Source: Zanthoxylum bungeanum (taxonomy: Eukaryota; Streptophyta; Magnoliopsida; Sapindales; Rutaceae). From it: a DNA stretch of 64,000 nucleotides. The stretch covers positions 1 through 64,000 of the forward strand of contig SKCR01035562.1 in NCBI GenBank assembly GCA_019454045.1. The letters are read 5' to 3'. Both the position numbers and the translations under genes were made by a program. The notes under the pieces were generated by a model that saw only the letters and a list, made by a program, of their open reading frames with translations, made no database searches and was not told where the DNA came from. Shown in pieces: positions 1 through 12,088 of this stretch (positions within the stretch are counted from its first letter, which is position 1; each line of letters opens with the position of its first letter).

Positions 1-830
1 GTTGGAACATTCGAGGTCTCAATGACCCATTAAAACATGCTAAAGTTAGGAGGTTTCTTCGTGATGAGAAGCTCTCGTTGTGTGTTTAGTTGAAACCAAG
101 GTTAAGGAGGTTAATTTTGTGAATGTCTCTCGTGCGATTAATCCTTCATGGAAGTTTTTTTGCCATTCTGATATTCGCCCGTTTGGTCGTTTGGGTGTGT
201 TGGAACCCTAGTGACATTATGTTAGCATTATTCGCTCTTCAGCTCAAGTTATCTATTGTAGTGTGTCTCATATTTCTGGGATGTGGAATTGTGTGGTTTC
301 GGTGGTTAATGGTGAGTGTGACTACGAGAAGCGTCGGGAGCTTTGGGCCGACCTGATTTCTAATGGTAGTGTTTTTGATGATTCTCCGTGGCTTATTTTG
401 GGAGACTTCAATGCTATTCGCTCTCCGATTGAGCATTGTGGTGGATCTATGGCTTGGACGGCTTGGAAAGATAATTTGGGCTGCTGTTTGGGTCAGGCTA
501 GTTTGGATGATCTTCAGTTCTCTGGTTGTCAGTTTACTTGGTTTAATAAGAAGATTCAATCTCCTATTTGGCGTAAGTTGGGCCGTGTTCTCTTTAATTC
601 TTCTTGGGAGTGTCTCTTCCCGTGTTCTTCTGCCCGCTTTCTTCCCTCTGGATTTCAGATCATTCTCCTATAGTAGTTAAACTTGCAGAGCTCTCTAAGA
701 GGAAAATTCCCTTCAAATTCTTTGATTTTTGGGTTGATCATCCTGATTTTCTCTCTGTTGTGGCTAGGGGTTGGATATTGATGTTCAAGGTACTGCGATG
801 TTCAGTTTATATTGTAAGCTGAAGAGTTGT
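1..830 (+). pseudogene. LINE ORF2 endonuclease domain (broken)
   Basis: This is the exonuclease-endonuclease-phosphatase fold that nicks target DNA for LINE insertion. The frame shifts several times. 263-673 carries WLILGDFNAI, the conserved metal-binding GDFN motif, then FTWFNKK and IWRKLGRV, the counterpart of the usual KLDR motif, in which the Asp is replaced by Gly. The C-terminal SDHSP catalytic His/Asp motif is in another frame near 655-668, followed by KIPFKFFDFW. The Asp-to-Gly change and the frameshifts argue against activity. The family assignment is secure; the exact domain edges are approximate. Confidence 0.85.
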
Positions 831-1039
831 TTTGGCCTGGAAGAAGTTTAATGTTGAGCATTTCTCTAAGATTCCATGTAGGGTTTTGGAGATTAGGAGG
901 GAGTTGGATAGAGTGCAGTGTGCTTTACAGGTGCCCTAGTGACCCTGTTCTGTTAGTTGAAGAAGCTAGTCTTTCGTTACAATATGGTGACATGAGTCGG
1001 GCTGAGGAAGGCTTCAATAGATAGAAATCTCATGTTCAG

Positions 1040-2416
1040 TGGCTAAACCTTGGGGATCAGAATACTAAATTCTTCTTTACTGCTATGAAGAGTTTTCACG
1101 GCCGTAGCAAGATTACTTCTATCACTAAGGAGGATGGGACCCGTGTGGAGGATGATGTTTTGGTTAGAGATGAGATTGTTTCTTTTTTTGAGACCCTTTT
1201 GGGTCCCCAGCACTGTCAGCAGGATATTGATAGGGTTGCCCTTCGATCTGCTATTACTAGACATGTGACTGCTGAGCAGAGTGAGACTCTTACCTGGGAG
1301 GTTTCGGATGAGAAGATTAAGGCTGTCTTGTTCACGCTGAAGGACAATAAAGCTCCAGGCCTAAATGGGTTTAATTCGGGTTCTTTAAGAAGTCTTAGAG
1401 TGTTGTAGGGGATGATGTCCTTTGTGCTATTCACTCTTTTTTTCCTCTGGTCGTCTCTTGAGGCAGGTTAATGCTACTTCTATTACTCTGATTCCTAAGA
1501 TTCCCAACCCTTCCCAAGTTAAGGATTATCGACCTATTCTTGTTGCAACACTATTTACAAGTGTATTGCTACACTATTTACAAGTGTATTGCTAAGCTTA
1601 TTACGAATAGGATCAAGGTTATCATTCCATCTGTGATCAGTCATAATCAATCTGCTTTTATTACGGGCAGGCGTATCAGTGACAATATTCTTTTGTGTCA
1701 GGAATTGGTTCGAAATTATCATCGGAGTGGTGGTTCCCCGAGATTTGCTCTTAAGATTAACTTGATGAAAGCTTATAACACTGTTCGTTGGGACTTTTTA
1801 GTTGAGGTTTTGCGAACTGTTGGTATTCCAGAGAGGATGGTGGGTTGGATTCAGGCGTGTATGACTTCTACTAGGTTTTTTGTGTCTATTAATGGAGAGT
1901 TACATGGTTTTTTCAATGGGGGTCGCGGGTTGCGACAAGGTGATCCTATGTCTCATTATCTCTTTATTTTGGCTATGGAAGTTCTGTCAGGTTTACTTCA
2001 TAAAATGGCTCTTAATCAGGGTTTCAAGTTCCACGGGCGGTGTTCTAAAGACCGTCTCACTCATCTTTACTTTGCTGATGACCTTATGATTTTTTATAAA
2101 GCGGATGCCTCCTCGATCTCCTTGATCAAGGATTGTCTCGGGCAGTTCAGTGGTTTATCAGGTTTAATTCCCGAATCCAGCTAAAAGTCATTTATTCTCC
2201 TCTGGTATCTCTTCTACCCTTCAGGGCCAGCTGCGTCATGTTTTGGGGTTCCAAGTAGGGATTCTTCCAGTGCGGTATTTGGGAGTCCCTTTGATTTCTA
2301 CTTAACTCCGGGCCTCAAATTGTGCTTCTCTTGTGGATCGTATTGTCATGCGTGCTAAGAGTTGGAGTAGTAAGTTTCTCTCTTATGCGGGGCGGCTTCA
2401 GCTCATTAAGTCTGTT
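1040..2416 (+). pseudogene. LINE ORF2 reverse transcriptase domain (broken)
   Basis: 1085-1408 carries the linker ending in KDNKAPGLNGFN, the counterpart of the usual KAPGPDGF box. 1540-2184 carries the RT core: SAFITGRRISDNILLCQELV, a KINLMKAYNTV block in which the usual catalytic IDLMKAYD is changed to N, the GLRQGDPMS box, and FADDLMIF at about 2071-2090. The frame is lost near 1408 and again at 1540 beside a 23-bp duplication. A further +1 shift near 2165 separates the downstream part, which continues as the thumb (ILPVRYLGVPLIS) to about 2416. The Asp-to-Asn change in the first catalytic motif, together with the frameshifts, makes this an inactive copy. Confidence 0.88.
1548..1593 (+). 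repeat. 23-bp perfect tandem duplication in LINE RT
   Basis: The 23-mer at 1548-1570, beginning ACACTATTTACA, is repeated exactly at 1571-1593. L1b and L1c have a single copy here. A 23-bp gain breaks the frame. Confidence 0.9.
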
Positions 2417-4514
2417 TTCGTTTTTTTGTTTCTTGGTTAATACCTTGTTCTGAAATTCTTCTGTCAGAATCTGGGTTTTGTTGTGTTCTTCATATCAGTT
2501 CATCAAATTTGTTTATTTCTGAATCTGGGTTTATGTTGTGTTCTTCATACAGTTCATCTTTTACATTCTGTTCTTTAGCATATGTTGAAGAAATAAGCAT
2601 GTTCATAAACGGCTGTGTGAATTATTCCTGAAAACCTAGTGAATCTTTTAAAAAAAAACAGAAGGAAAAAAGAAAAGAACATCAGTTCATCACCAGACTT
2701 CTTAAAGAATTAGACTTTGAATCCCATTTCATATCGGACTTGAACATCAGTGAGTTGATAGTTAACCTTATTTTTTCGGACTTGGGTGGCAGTGATCACT
2801 TGAGCAGAAAAAAGAGAGTAAAAAGGTCGAAAAAATTTGGTTAAATTTAGTTGGTTCCATATTATCATTTGGGTGTCCGTGAAGGGTATTCCATCAAAAT
2901 TTCTATAGAGGTGCCAATTTTCTCTCGAATTTGCATACGACTGTGATTTTACATGCTTATTTGTTTCTCATAGTGCTAATTGTTTATTTCCTTATCCAAA
3001 TACTCTAGCTTAGGTATTATTGATTGAGTCATCGTCTTTATTATTCTTATTCGTATTTTCCACCTGCCCCATATATACATTATTGGGTCTTGTGTTTCAT
3101 GCTGGCTTGAGGACTACACTTGGTTTTGTATTCTTGGATTGAGAGTGATTTGTATTTGAATTGAGGAAGAACTCAAGAGTGGTGAAAGGCAGTGATTGTG
3201 AGCACAGTATCGGGTAAAAGCCAATAGAGTGTAAACACGAGTGGAGTGATATCATTCGAGTGTAAACACGTGAGATTGTGAGGATTTACATATTTGCTTT
3301 ACTTTCTTGTTATTTCTAATCTGTTTGTTTAGTGTTGAGATGGAGGTCCAATCTAACCATTGATGAAAAGCTTGAGGCTTGGATAGAAAATTTACAGATA
3401 TGATGGAGAACATGAATACTACTTTAGAGAGACTGTCCAAGAGTGTAGAGAGTATTCAAACTGGTAGTGGTCCCAGCAAGCACCACCACCTCATAATGAG
3501 CCACCACCTCATAATGTGCCACCTCGACGTGTACCACCACAGTATGTACCACCAGATGAAGAGGAAGCTGAAAATGAGTTTGATGATTCTGATGGTCTTG
3601 ATGATGTCGAAGAGAGATTTCAGCCTGGGCATGATAATAGGAGGTTTGATAGGAGGAATGATAGGAGGGAAAGACGATTTGGTGGTAGAGGTGCATTTGA
3701 TGACAGAAGATGGGATTATGATCGGAGGGCATATGGTAGAAGAGGAGATGTAGATGGTGATCTAGGTAGCATCAAGATCAAAATACCAACCTTTCAGGGT
3801 AAAAATGATCCCGAGGTTTACTTAGAATGGGAAAGGAAAATTGAGCTGATTTTTAACTGTCATCACTACTCAGACGAGAAGAAGATCAATTTGGCAGCAA
3901 TTGAGTTTACGGATTATGCTATGATTTGGTGGAATCAGATTGTTTCTACTCGGAGGAGAAATTATGAGAGATCAGTTCAAACATGGGAGGAACTTAGGGG
4001 TCTCATGAGAAAGAGGTTTATACCCAGCCATTACTATAGAGAGTTATATCAAAAATTACAGCATCTGTATCATGGGACCAAGAGTGTTGAGGATTATTAC
4101 ACAGAGAAGGAAATTGCTATGATCCGGGCAAGTGTAGTTGAGGATGCAGAAGCTACTATGGCATGGTTTCTAGGGGGCTTAAATAGAGAGATTGCCAACG
4201 TGGTGGAGTTGCATCATTATGTTGATTTGGAGGATATGCTCACATGGCTATCAAGGTAGAGAGGCAACTCAAGAAAAAGTCCACATCTAGATTTGGTACT
4301 CAAACTACTTCTGCATGGAAAGGGAAGTGGGTTCCGAATGAGAAGCGGGATGGGGAGTTTAACAAGCCTAGAGGTGGAGGCTTAATAAGCCTAGGGCTGA
4401 ACCTAGTGCCAAGGTAAAGAGGCGGCATAACCCAGTAAAACTAGACCAAAACCTGAGGGTACAACTACTAGAACTAAGGATGTCAAGTGTTTTAAATGTT
4501 TGGACATGGGACAC
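2417..4514 (+). mobile_element. Gypsy copy A1, 5' part (leader and gag; 5' LTR deleted)
   Basis: This is the untranslated leader (2417-3339) and most of gag of a family A gypsy element. The 2861-3340 stretch matches the leader of A6 (57267-57793). The 5' LTR and primer site are absent: LINE sequence abuts the leader at about 2416. The leader has a rough 40-bp direct repeat (about 2470-2508 and 2521-2560), but it lacks the CTGATTTCAG minisatellite that A2 and A6 carry at this position. At 4514 the element is interrupted by A2. It resumes at 20281 after the duplicated target GACAC. Confidence 0.9.
3340..4514 (+). pseudogene. Gypsy A1 gag, N-terminal part (broken)
   Basis: Gag forms the particle that packages element RNA. 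The ATG at 3340 corresponds to the MAG(L/A)TTDEK start of the other copies. Order seen: a helical N-terminus (KFTDMMENMNTTLERLSKS, 3379-3440), a proline repeat (PPHN-type), an acidic stretch, an Arg/Asp-rich stretch (RRFDRRNDRRERR), then the retrotransposon gag domain (YLEWERKIELIFNCHHYSDE, WWNQIV, RKRFIPSHYYRELYQKLQ) in 3516-4259. Frames switch between 3379-3753, 3516-4259 and the next piece. The zinc knuckle starts at about 4486 (CFKCLDMGH) and is split by the A2 insertion. Confidence 0.88.
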
Positions 4515-5162
4515 TGACAAAAACCCACTTAGATTCGAAATCCAAGTAAACCCCAAGCAACGGACCAGAAACCCCAAGAACCACGAATTTGATTTTGTAG
4601 GAACAAAACCCTTCCAAGGCCACAAAGAAGACCCACAAAGAACTTGCGCCTTGAGAACCCTTAAGATGAATCCTTGTAGTTTTTTGCTAGCAAATGGAGA
4701 CGCCACTAAGTTTGCCAAACTTAGAAAAGTCGATTCAAACTTGAAAAGGGGATCCCTCCCTTACAAGAATTCGGCCATAGCCAAAGCTTTAAGCTTTTGA
4801 GTTTATAAATTTCGTTGGTTCCCTCAAATGAAGAAGAAAGTAAGGCTTAAATAGTGTTACAAAAAGAAACCCTAAAGGCATAAAGACAACAATGCCCCTA
4901 AAAACGAAATTACACAAATATCAAGTCCTTAAGTCTTCAATGCCTAGGAAGCTTTATTCTAAACTGATTTGGCCAAGTGAAATGGTTTTGGGCCCTTTCA
5001 ATCCAAGCCCACATGCATCTCTATTTGTTTGTTGCAGTCGGCCATAAAACTCTGAACTAATCCCGCCATTGCTTCTCTAAGTCTTTTGGTCCTCTGCCTC
5101 GTAATTGGCCCTTCTGGCACTTGTAAGCGTCCTTTGGTTTGTTGTCGTCCTGGATCATGTCA
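4515..5162 (-). repeat. A2 3' LTR (family A)
   Basis: 648 bp, reading TGACATGATCC...TTTTTGTCA on the minus strand, with the short inverted ends typical of LTRs. Its internal neighbour 5163-5176 is the purine-rich tract (minus strand), as expected for a 3' LTR. The first about 210 bp in element orientation are coding: the polyprotein C-terminus ends at about 4954 inside the LTR. Confidence 0.93.
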
Positions 5163-7923
5163 TCCCCTCCCTCTTGAAAAGGATTCGACCTCGAATCTGT
5201 ACCTGCATCAAAGGAGTTAAGTCAGAAACATTAAATGTAGAAGACACATTATACTTACCTTGTAAATCCAACTTGTATGCATTGTCATTAATCCGTTCCA
5301 AAACTTGAAATGGACCATCCCCTCTCGGTTGTAGCTTAGATTTACGTTGTTCAGGAAATCTCTCCTTTGCGCATGTGTACCCAAACCCAATCTCCAGGAT
5401 GAAATACCACACGCTTTCTCCCTTATTAGCATGAGAAGCATATGCTCATTCTTCGTTGTATTTGCTCTCTTGCTTTCTCATGTATGTGCTTCACCAAATC
5501 GGCTTTCTTTTTCCATCTAACCCCCGCATGCTCATCAACAGGCAATGGTAACAAATCTAATGGAGTTAGTGGCTGAAAACCATAAACAATTTCAAATGGT
5601 GAGTAAGATGTAGAGGAATGAATACTACGATTATATGCAAATTCAACAAAAGGCAAACAATCCTCCCAGGTTTTTAAGTTCTTATTGATAACAGTACGTA
5701 ATAACTGAGTCAAAGTCCTATTAACAACCTCGGTCTGGCCATCAGTTTGGGGGTGGCAAGTAGTAGAATACAAAAGTTTAGTTCCCAACTTACCCCATAA
5801 AACTTTCCAAAAGTGACTAAGGAACTTAACATCACGATCTGAAACTATACTCCGTGGAATCCCATGGAGTCGTACTACTTCTCTAAAGAACAAGTCAGCA
5901 GCATGTTAGTGGCATCATCAGTTTATGACATGTTATAAAGTGTGCCATCTTACTGAACCTTCAAACCACTACCAAAGATGGAATCTCTACCCTTCCTAGT
6001 CCTAGGTAAACCCAATATAAAGTCCATCGATACATCTACCCATGGCTCACTAGGTATTGGCAACGGTGTATACAACCCATGAGGCATAACCTTAGATTTA
6101 GCCTATTTACAAGTTAAGCATTTATCACACAAACGCTCAATATATCTCTCCGCATTTTTGGCCAATAGAAATGTTCACTCAATACCCCTAAGGTTTTGGT
6201 AATGCCAAAGTGCCCCATTAAACCTCCCCCATGTGCTTCCCTCACTAACAATTCACGCATACTACAAACAGGAATGCATAATCTATTTTCCTTAAACAGA
6301 ACCCATCATGTTGGTAGAATTTACTAAAAGCAGACTTTTCACATGCAGCATAGATAGTAATAAAGTCAATATCACTAGCATAAAGTTCTTTAATAAATTC
6401 AAACCCCAAACATCTCGCACTCAATGAAGTAAGTAAAGCATACCTTCGCGATAGTGCATCGGCGCAATGTTTTCCTTACCTTGTTTGTAGCGGATTACAT
6501 ATGGAAATGTCTCAACAAACTCTAACCATTTTGCGTGTCGTTTGTTCAGTTTACCTGTCCCTTCAGATGCTTCAATGATTCATGATCTGTATGGATCACA
6601 AACTCTCGAGGCCACAAATAATGCTGCCAAGTCTCAAGGGCTCGCACTAGCGCATACAACTCCTTGTCATATGTGGGTACCTCAAAACTGCTCCATTTAG
6701 CTTCTCACTAAAGTAAGCTATTGGTCGCTTTTCTTGCATAAGAAACAGCCCCAATGCCTATCCCGGATGCGTCACACTCAATTTCAAATGTCTTCTCAAA
6801 GTTGGGTAGTGCCAAGACTGGTGCACTGCACAACTTCATTTTCAGATCCTGGAATGCCCGCTTCTGCTCTTCACCCCATTTGAAGCCAATAGTCTTCTTC
6901 ACTACTTCAGTCAGTGGTGCTGCAATACTACTGAAGTCTTTAACAAATCTACGGTAGAAGCTTGCTAATCCATGGAAGCTTCTGACTTCTGTCACTGTTG
7001 TTGGTGTTGGCCAATCCTTAATTGCCTTCACCTTTTCTAAATCTACCTCGATGCCATCTGCACTCACAACAAATCCAAGGAAGACAATTCTTATCCATAC
7101 AAAAAGTGCACTTATCAAAGTTAGCATACAATTTTTCTTGCCTTAACACATCAAGAACATGCTTCAAATGCATAACATGCTCATCTACTGTTTTACTGTA
7201 AACTAAGATGTCATCAAAATAAACTACAACAAACTTACCTAAAAATGCACGCATAACATGATTCATCAATCTCATAAATGTGCTAGGTGCTTTTGAAAGA
7301 CCAAATGGCAATAACTAACCATTCATACAAGCCATGCTTAGTCTTAAATGCAGTTTTCCACTCATCTCCCTCTCTCATGCGAATTTGATGGTATCCACTC
7401 TTAAATCAATCTTACTAAAAATTTGGAACCATGCAATTCATCCAACATGTCATCTAGTCAGGAATGGGGTGACGATTACTTTACCGTAATATGTTGATAG
7501 CTCGGCAATCAACGTACATGCGCCACGTCCATCTTTCTTAGGAACTAGAAGCACTGGTACTGCACAAGGACTCATGCTTTCCCTGACATACCCTTGTCCA
7601 TCAACTCTCGTACTTGCCTTTGTAGCTCATTTGTCTCTCGGGATTGCTACTATAAGCCGGTCGTTAGGAATGACTGCTCCAGGTATGAAGTCTATTCTGT
7701 GCTCGATACCTCTAATTGGGTGGAAGCCCACTAGGTATTGTCCGCTGTCAGTACATCACTGTAATCCTGCAAAAGAGATGAAATAGACACAGGAAGCAAA
7801 GGGTTAGTTTAGTAAAATAAATATGATGCTCTTTATAGACTAACAATAGCATGAGCTGCTAGCCTTGATGCTTTCCTCGCTTCACCCTCACCCATGTAGA
7901 AACCCTTTTTAACTCTCCCTTTT
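4954..7923 (-). pseudogene. Gypsy A2 pol: RT part, RNase H, integrase (broken)
   Basis: Reading in element direction from 7923: RT fragments (7018-7311 with [20 protein letters not shown] and [10 protein letters not shown]), the RT/RNase H linker and RNase H start (6708-7127, [15 protein letters not shown]), integrase zinc region (about 6130-6250), catalytic core (5426-5893, [34 protein letters not shown]) and C-terminal [16 protein letters not shown] (5155-5412). The tail extends into the 3' LTR. Many single-base indels and a few stops split it. The RT N-terminus with the [13 protein letters not shown] block is degraded around 7400-7560. The amino part of the polyprotein lies beyond B1, at 16326-18279. 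Confidence 0.88.
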
Positions 7924-8895
7924 TGACAAGAAACTCACTTGGGTTGGAAACCAAGCAAACCCCAAGCATCTTTCTCAAAACCCCAAGAACTTTGAATACT
8001 GATTTTGTAGGAACAAAACCCAACCAAGATCAGCCCCTAACCACCATGAAACTCACGTCCATGATAACCACAAGCATGAAATCAGATTGTATTTTGCTAG
8101 CAATGGAGACGCCACTAAGTTGCCAGCTTAGATAAGTCAATTTGAACTTGAAAAGGGGAATCCTCCCTCAACAAGTTTTTGGCCATAGCCATGGAAAGCT
8201 CAAGCTTTTCTCACTTTCAAAATTCTGTATATCACGTTGGTGGTGATAAAATTTACAAAGGAGAGTTATATAGTTGGGTTACAAAAGAGTAAAAAGGCTA
8301 AAATGACCCTAGAGTTAAAATTACCAAAAGCCCTAAGTCAAGCACCTCAACCACGACCATTAAGGTCCTTTTGCACCTAAATAAACTTAAAACAAAGATT
8401 AGAAGCTAATCTCACTTAAGCTAATTGAGGTGCTTACATGCTATAGTAAATTGACGTGCTTCCGGCTAAGTACAAATCTAAGCATAATTAAGCCTAATGG
8501 CATAGTCAACCATGCTAATTACATCATAAATAAAGTCAAAATGTCAAGCACAATGAACAAAAATGCCCCCATTTGGCCGAATTCAACATAGTCCCAAAAT
8601 GGGTGAAATCGGGTCAAAAGGGTGCTGGTGCTGAAGCTGCTCTGCTATGCTTCAGTCTGATCTCTGGGTCAAATGAAATAGCTTGGGGACCTCTCTGGTT
8701 ATGCCCATATGTGTCTCTGGTGTGCACTTGACTTGGTTGCTGCAACTGGTCACATAGCTCTGAGCTAGTCCCGCAAAGGCCTCTCTGATCTTCTTTGCTC
8801 TTTGGCGTGTGATTGGCCCTGTTGGCAACTTTATGGGTTCTTCCAAGTTGTTAGCTGCATCCTGTAATGTCTCTGGTGTGGTTGGACTCATGTCA
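7924..8895 (-). repeat. B1 3' LTR (family B)
   Basis: 972 bp, TGACATGAGTCC...TTTCTTGTCA on the minus strand. It encodes the polyprotein C-terminus (MSPTTPETLQDAANN..., stop at about 8652). It shares with family A LTRs the block containing CTTAGTGGCGTCTCCA, here at about 8103-8120 (reverse complement). Nearly identical to 15343-16325. Confidence 0.95.
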
Positions 8896-10246
8896 TTCCC
8901 TCCTTGTTGAAAAGGATTCGACCTCGAATCTGAACCTGCATCAAAATGAGTTAAGTCAGAAACATTAAAAGTAGCAGAGACGTTGTACTTACCCTGCAAA
9001 TCCAGCTTATATGCATTGTCATTGATCCTTTCCAAGACTTGAAAAGGTCCATCTCCTCTCGATTGTAGCTTGGATTTACGCTGTTCGGGAAATCTCTCTT
9101 TACGCATGTGTACCCAAACCCAATCACCAGGTTGAAAGACTACACGTTTTCTTCCCTTATTTGCATGAGAAGCATATTGCTCGTTCTTTCGTTTGAATGT
9201 GCTCTTTTACCTTTTCATGGATATGCTTCACCAAATCAGCCTTCCTTTTGCCATCTAACCCTGTATGCTCATCAATAGGTAATGGTAACAAATCCAATGG
9301 AGTTAGTGGCTGAAAACCATAAACAATCTCAAAAGGTGAAATGATGTAGAAGAATGAATGCTACGATTATATGCAAACTCAATAAATGGCAAACAATCTT
9401 CCCAACTCTTCAAATTCTTACCAACTATAGTGCGCAATAATTGAGATAAAGTCCTATTAACTACCTCCGTTTGTCCATCAGTCTGTGGGTGACATGTGGT
9501 AGAATACAATAGTTTGGTGCCTAGTTTAGCCCACAACACCTTCCAAAAATGGCTAAGGAACTTAACATCTCTATCAGATACAATACTCCTAGGTATACCA
9601 TGGAGTCGCACTATGTCTCTGAAAAATAAATCTGCAATGTTTGTAGCATCATCGGTTTTATGACATGCAACGAAATGAGCCATTTTACTAAATCTATCAA
9701 CTACAACAAAGATTGAATCTCTACCCCTCTTTGTCCTTGGCAAACCTAACACAAAATCCATCGATATATCAACCCAAGGTTCGCTAGGTACAGGCAAAGG
9801 AGTATACAAACCATGTGGCATTAATTTAGATTTAGCATGCTTACATGTTAGACACTTATCACAAATACGCTCAACATCACGTTTCATTTTAGGCCAATAA
9901 AGTGCTCATGTAAAATAGCTAAAGTCTTAGTAATCCCAAAATGCCCCATCAAACCTCCCCCATGCGCTTCTTTCACAAGCAACTCACGCATACTACAAGT
10001 AGGGACACACAACCTGTTCGCTTTAAATAAGAAACCGTCATGAATGTAAAACTTTCCAAAAGATGACTTTGCACAAGCAACAATAATCTCACCAAAATCA
10101 GAATCACACTCATATAGTTCCTTAATCAAATCAAATCCCAACATCCGTGCATGCATTGAAGTAAGTAAAACATACCTGCGAGATAATGCATCGGCCACGA
10201 TTTTCTTTACCTTGCTTGTAGCGTATAATATATGGAAATGACTCAA
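8652..10246 (-). pseudogene. Gypsy B1 integrase and polyprotein C-terminus (broken)
   Basis: Integrase joins element cDNA to the host chromosome. 9884-10246 has the zinc-binding region ([20 protein letters not shown]). 9303-9887 has [13 protein letters not shown] and the catalytic core: [15 protein letters not shown] with the first Asp, [16 protein letters not shown] with the second, and [18 protein letters not shown] with the Glu. 8652-9107 has the C-terminal module ([34 protein letters not shown]) and then GPITRQRAKKIREAFAGLAQ, already inside the LTR. No canonical chromodomain is visible. Frameshifts near 9340 and 9200 break the frame. Confidence 0.9.
8896..8906 (-). other. B1 polypurine tract
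   Basis: Minus strand reads CAAGGAGGGAA directly before the 3' LTR. This is the position and composition of the RNase H-resistant primer for plus-strand DNA synthesis. Confidence 0.75.
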
Positions 10247-12088
10247 CGAATTCCATCCATTTTGCGTGTCGCTTATTTAGCTTACCTTGACCCTTCAAGT
10301 GTTTTAATGATTCATGGTCGGTGTGGATCACGAACTCTTTAGGCCACAAGTAGTGCTGCCACGTCTGAAGTGCTCTCACAAGCGCATATAACTCTTTGTC
10401 GTACGTGGGGTACCTCAAAGCTGCTCCATTCAGCTTCTCACTAAAATAGGCTATTGGCCGCTTTTCTTGCATAAGAACTGCTCCAATACCTAACCCTGAT
10501 GCGTCGCACTCAATTTCAAATGTCTTCTCGAAGTTGGGTAGTGCCAAAATGGGCGCACTGCATAACTTCGCTTTAAGATCCTGGAATGCTCGCTCTTGCG
10601 CCTCGCCCCATTGAAAACCAACTGTCTTCTTTACTACCTCGGTCAATGGTGCGGCAATACTACTGAAGTCCTTGACAAATCTCCTATAGAAGCTCGCTAA
10701 TCCATGAAAGCTTCGGACTTCTGTCACTGTAGTTGGTGTAGGCCATTCCTGAATTGCCTTCACCTTCTCCACATCTACCTCGATGCCATTTGCACTCACA
10801 ACAAAGCCAAGAAAAACAATTCTATCCATGCAAAATGTGCATTTGTCAGAGTTAGCATACAGTTGTTCTTTTCGTAAAACATCAAGTACATGTCTCAAAT
10901 GTAATTCATGCTCCTCAATCGATGTACTGTAAACTAAGATGTCATCAAAGTATACCACAACAAACTTACCTACTATAAATGCACGCATAACATGATTCAT
11001 TAATCTCATAAATGTGCTAGGTGCGTTTGTAAGACCAAATGGCATAACTAACCATTCATATAATCCATATTTGGTCTTAAATGCGGTTTTCCACTCATTC
11101 CCTCTCTCATGCGAATTTGATGGTATCCACTTTTCAAATCAATCTTACTAAATATCTTGGAACCATGCAATTCATCTAACATGTCATCTAGCCTAGGAAT
11201 AGGATGGCGATACTTTACCGTTATATTATTGATGGCTCGACAATCAACACACATACGCCATGTCCCATCTTTCTTAGGAACTAGAAGCACTGGTACTGCA
11301 CATGGACTCATGCTTTCCCTTACATACCCCTTGTCCATCAAATCCCGCACTTGCCGTTGAAGTTCCTTTGTCTCCTCAGGATTGCTTCTATAGGATGGCC
11401 TGTTGGGAATGACTGCTCCAGGTACGAAGTCTATTTGGTGCTCAATGCCTCTAATAGGTGGAAGCCCACTAGGAATGTCCTCAGTCAGTACATCGTTGTA
11501 GTCCTGCAAAAGAGATGAAATAGACATAGGAAGTAAAGGGTCAGTGTTAGAAAAATAAACATGGGGCTCCTTGTAAACTAACAATAGCATCAGGCTGCTA
11601 GCCTTGAAAGCTCTCCTCGCTTCACCCTCACCCATGTAGAAACTCCTTTTCACTCTCCCTTTGGTGTCCCCCTTACTTTCACTCTCACTTCCCTTGGGTA
11701 AACTCTCGGCCTTGGCCTTATTTTTCACACTCTCACTAGTTTCCCCCAAGTTAGTGTTTGCACTCGCCCTCTCTTTTTCCCTCTCAAGCTGCAACTTAAC
11801 CTGATCTTCATGGACTTGCTTTGGTGTAAGTAGGTATAGTGTAATGGGTTTCCCTTTATGCTGAAATGAATACTTATTCTTGAACCCATCATGAATCACC
11901 TTCTTATCAAACTGCCACGGCCTCCCCAAAAGTATGTGACCCGCATGCATCGGAATCACATCACATAGAACATCATCTGTGTACGGCCCAATGGTAAAGC
12001 TCAATAATACCTGCTTCGTTACCTTCACTTCACCACAATCATTTAACCATTGCAACTTGTAAGGCTTGGGGTGCTTCAAGCAACTCAA
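10131..12088 (-). pseudogene. Gypsy B1 protease end, RT and RNase H (broken)
   Basis: 11048-12088 holds the end of the protease region (PYTDDVLCDVIPMHAGHILL, GRPWQFDKKVIHDGF), a charged linker and the RT N-terminus ([38 protein letters not shown]). 10131-11045 continues with [31 protein letters not shown] (catalytic YFDD at about 10940-10953), the RT thumb and RNase H ([60 protein letters not shown]). One frameshift near 11046-11100 separates the two. All main catalytic residues of RT and RNase H are present. Confidence 0.92.

Larger units (their letters stand above)
1..2416 (+). mobile_element. L1-type LINE, upstream segment (copy L1a)
   Basis: This is ORF2 of a non-LTR retrotransposon, entered just inside its start: base 1 aligns with base 24550 of the related LINE L1b. 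An apurinic-type endonuclease is followed by a reverse transcriptase in the usual L1 order. The LINE sequence stops abruptly near 2416 inside the post-RT 'thumb' region, and gypsy leader sequence follows. The same LINE resumes at 21795, downstream of the nested gypsy elements. By comparison with L1c, about 470 bp of LINE (equivalent to about 42835-43308) is missing at the break, so a deletion took that stretch together with the 5' LTR of the inserted gypsy A1. Several frameshifts and stops make the copy inactive. Confidence 0.9.

Noticed and set aside
8896..9110. Chromodomain at the integrase C-terminus of family B (and A)
   Set aside because: After the GPF-type module the sequence goes to the LTR-coded tail; no aromatic-cage pattern of a canonical chromodomain is seen.
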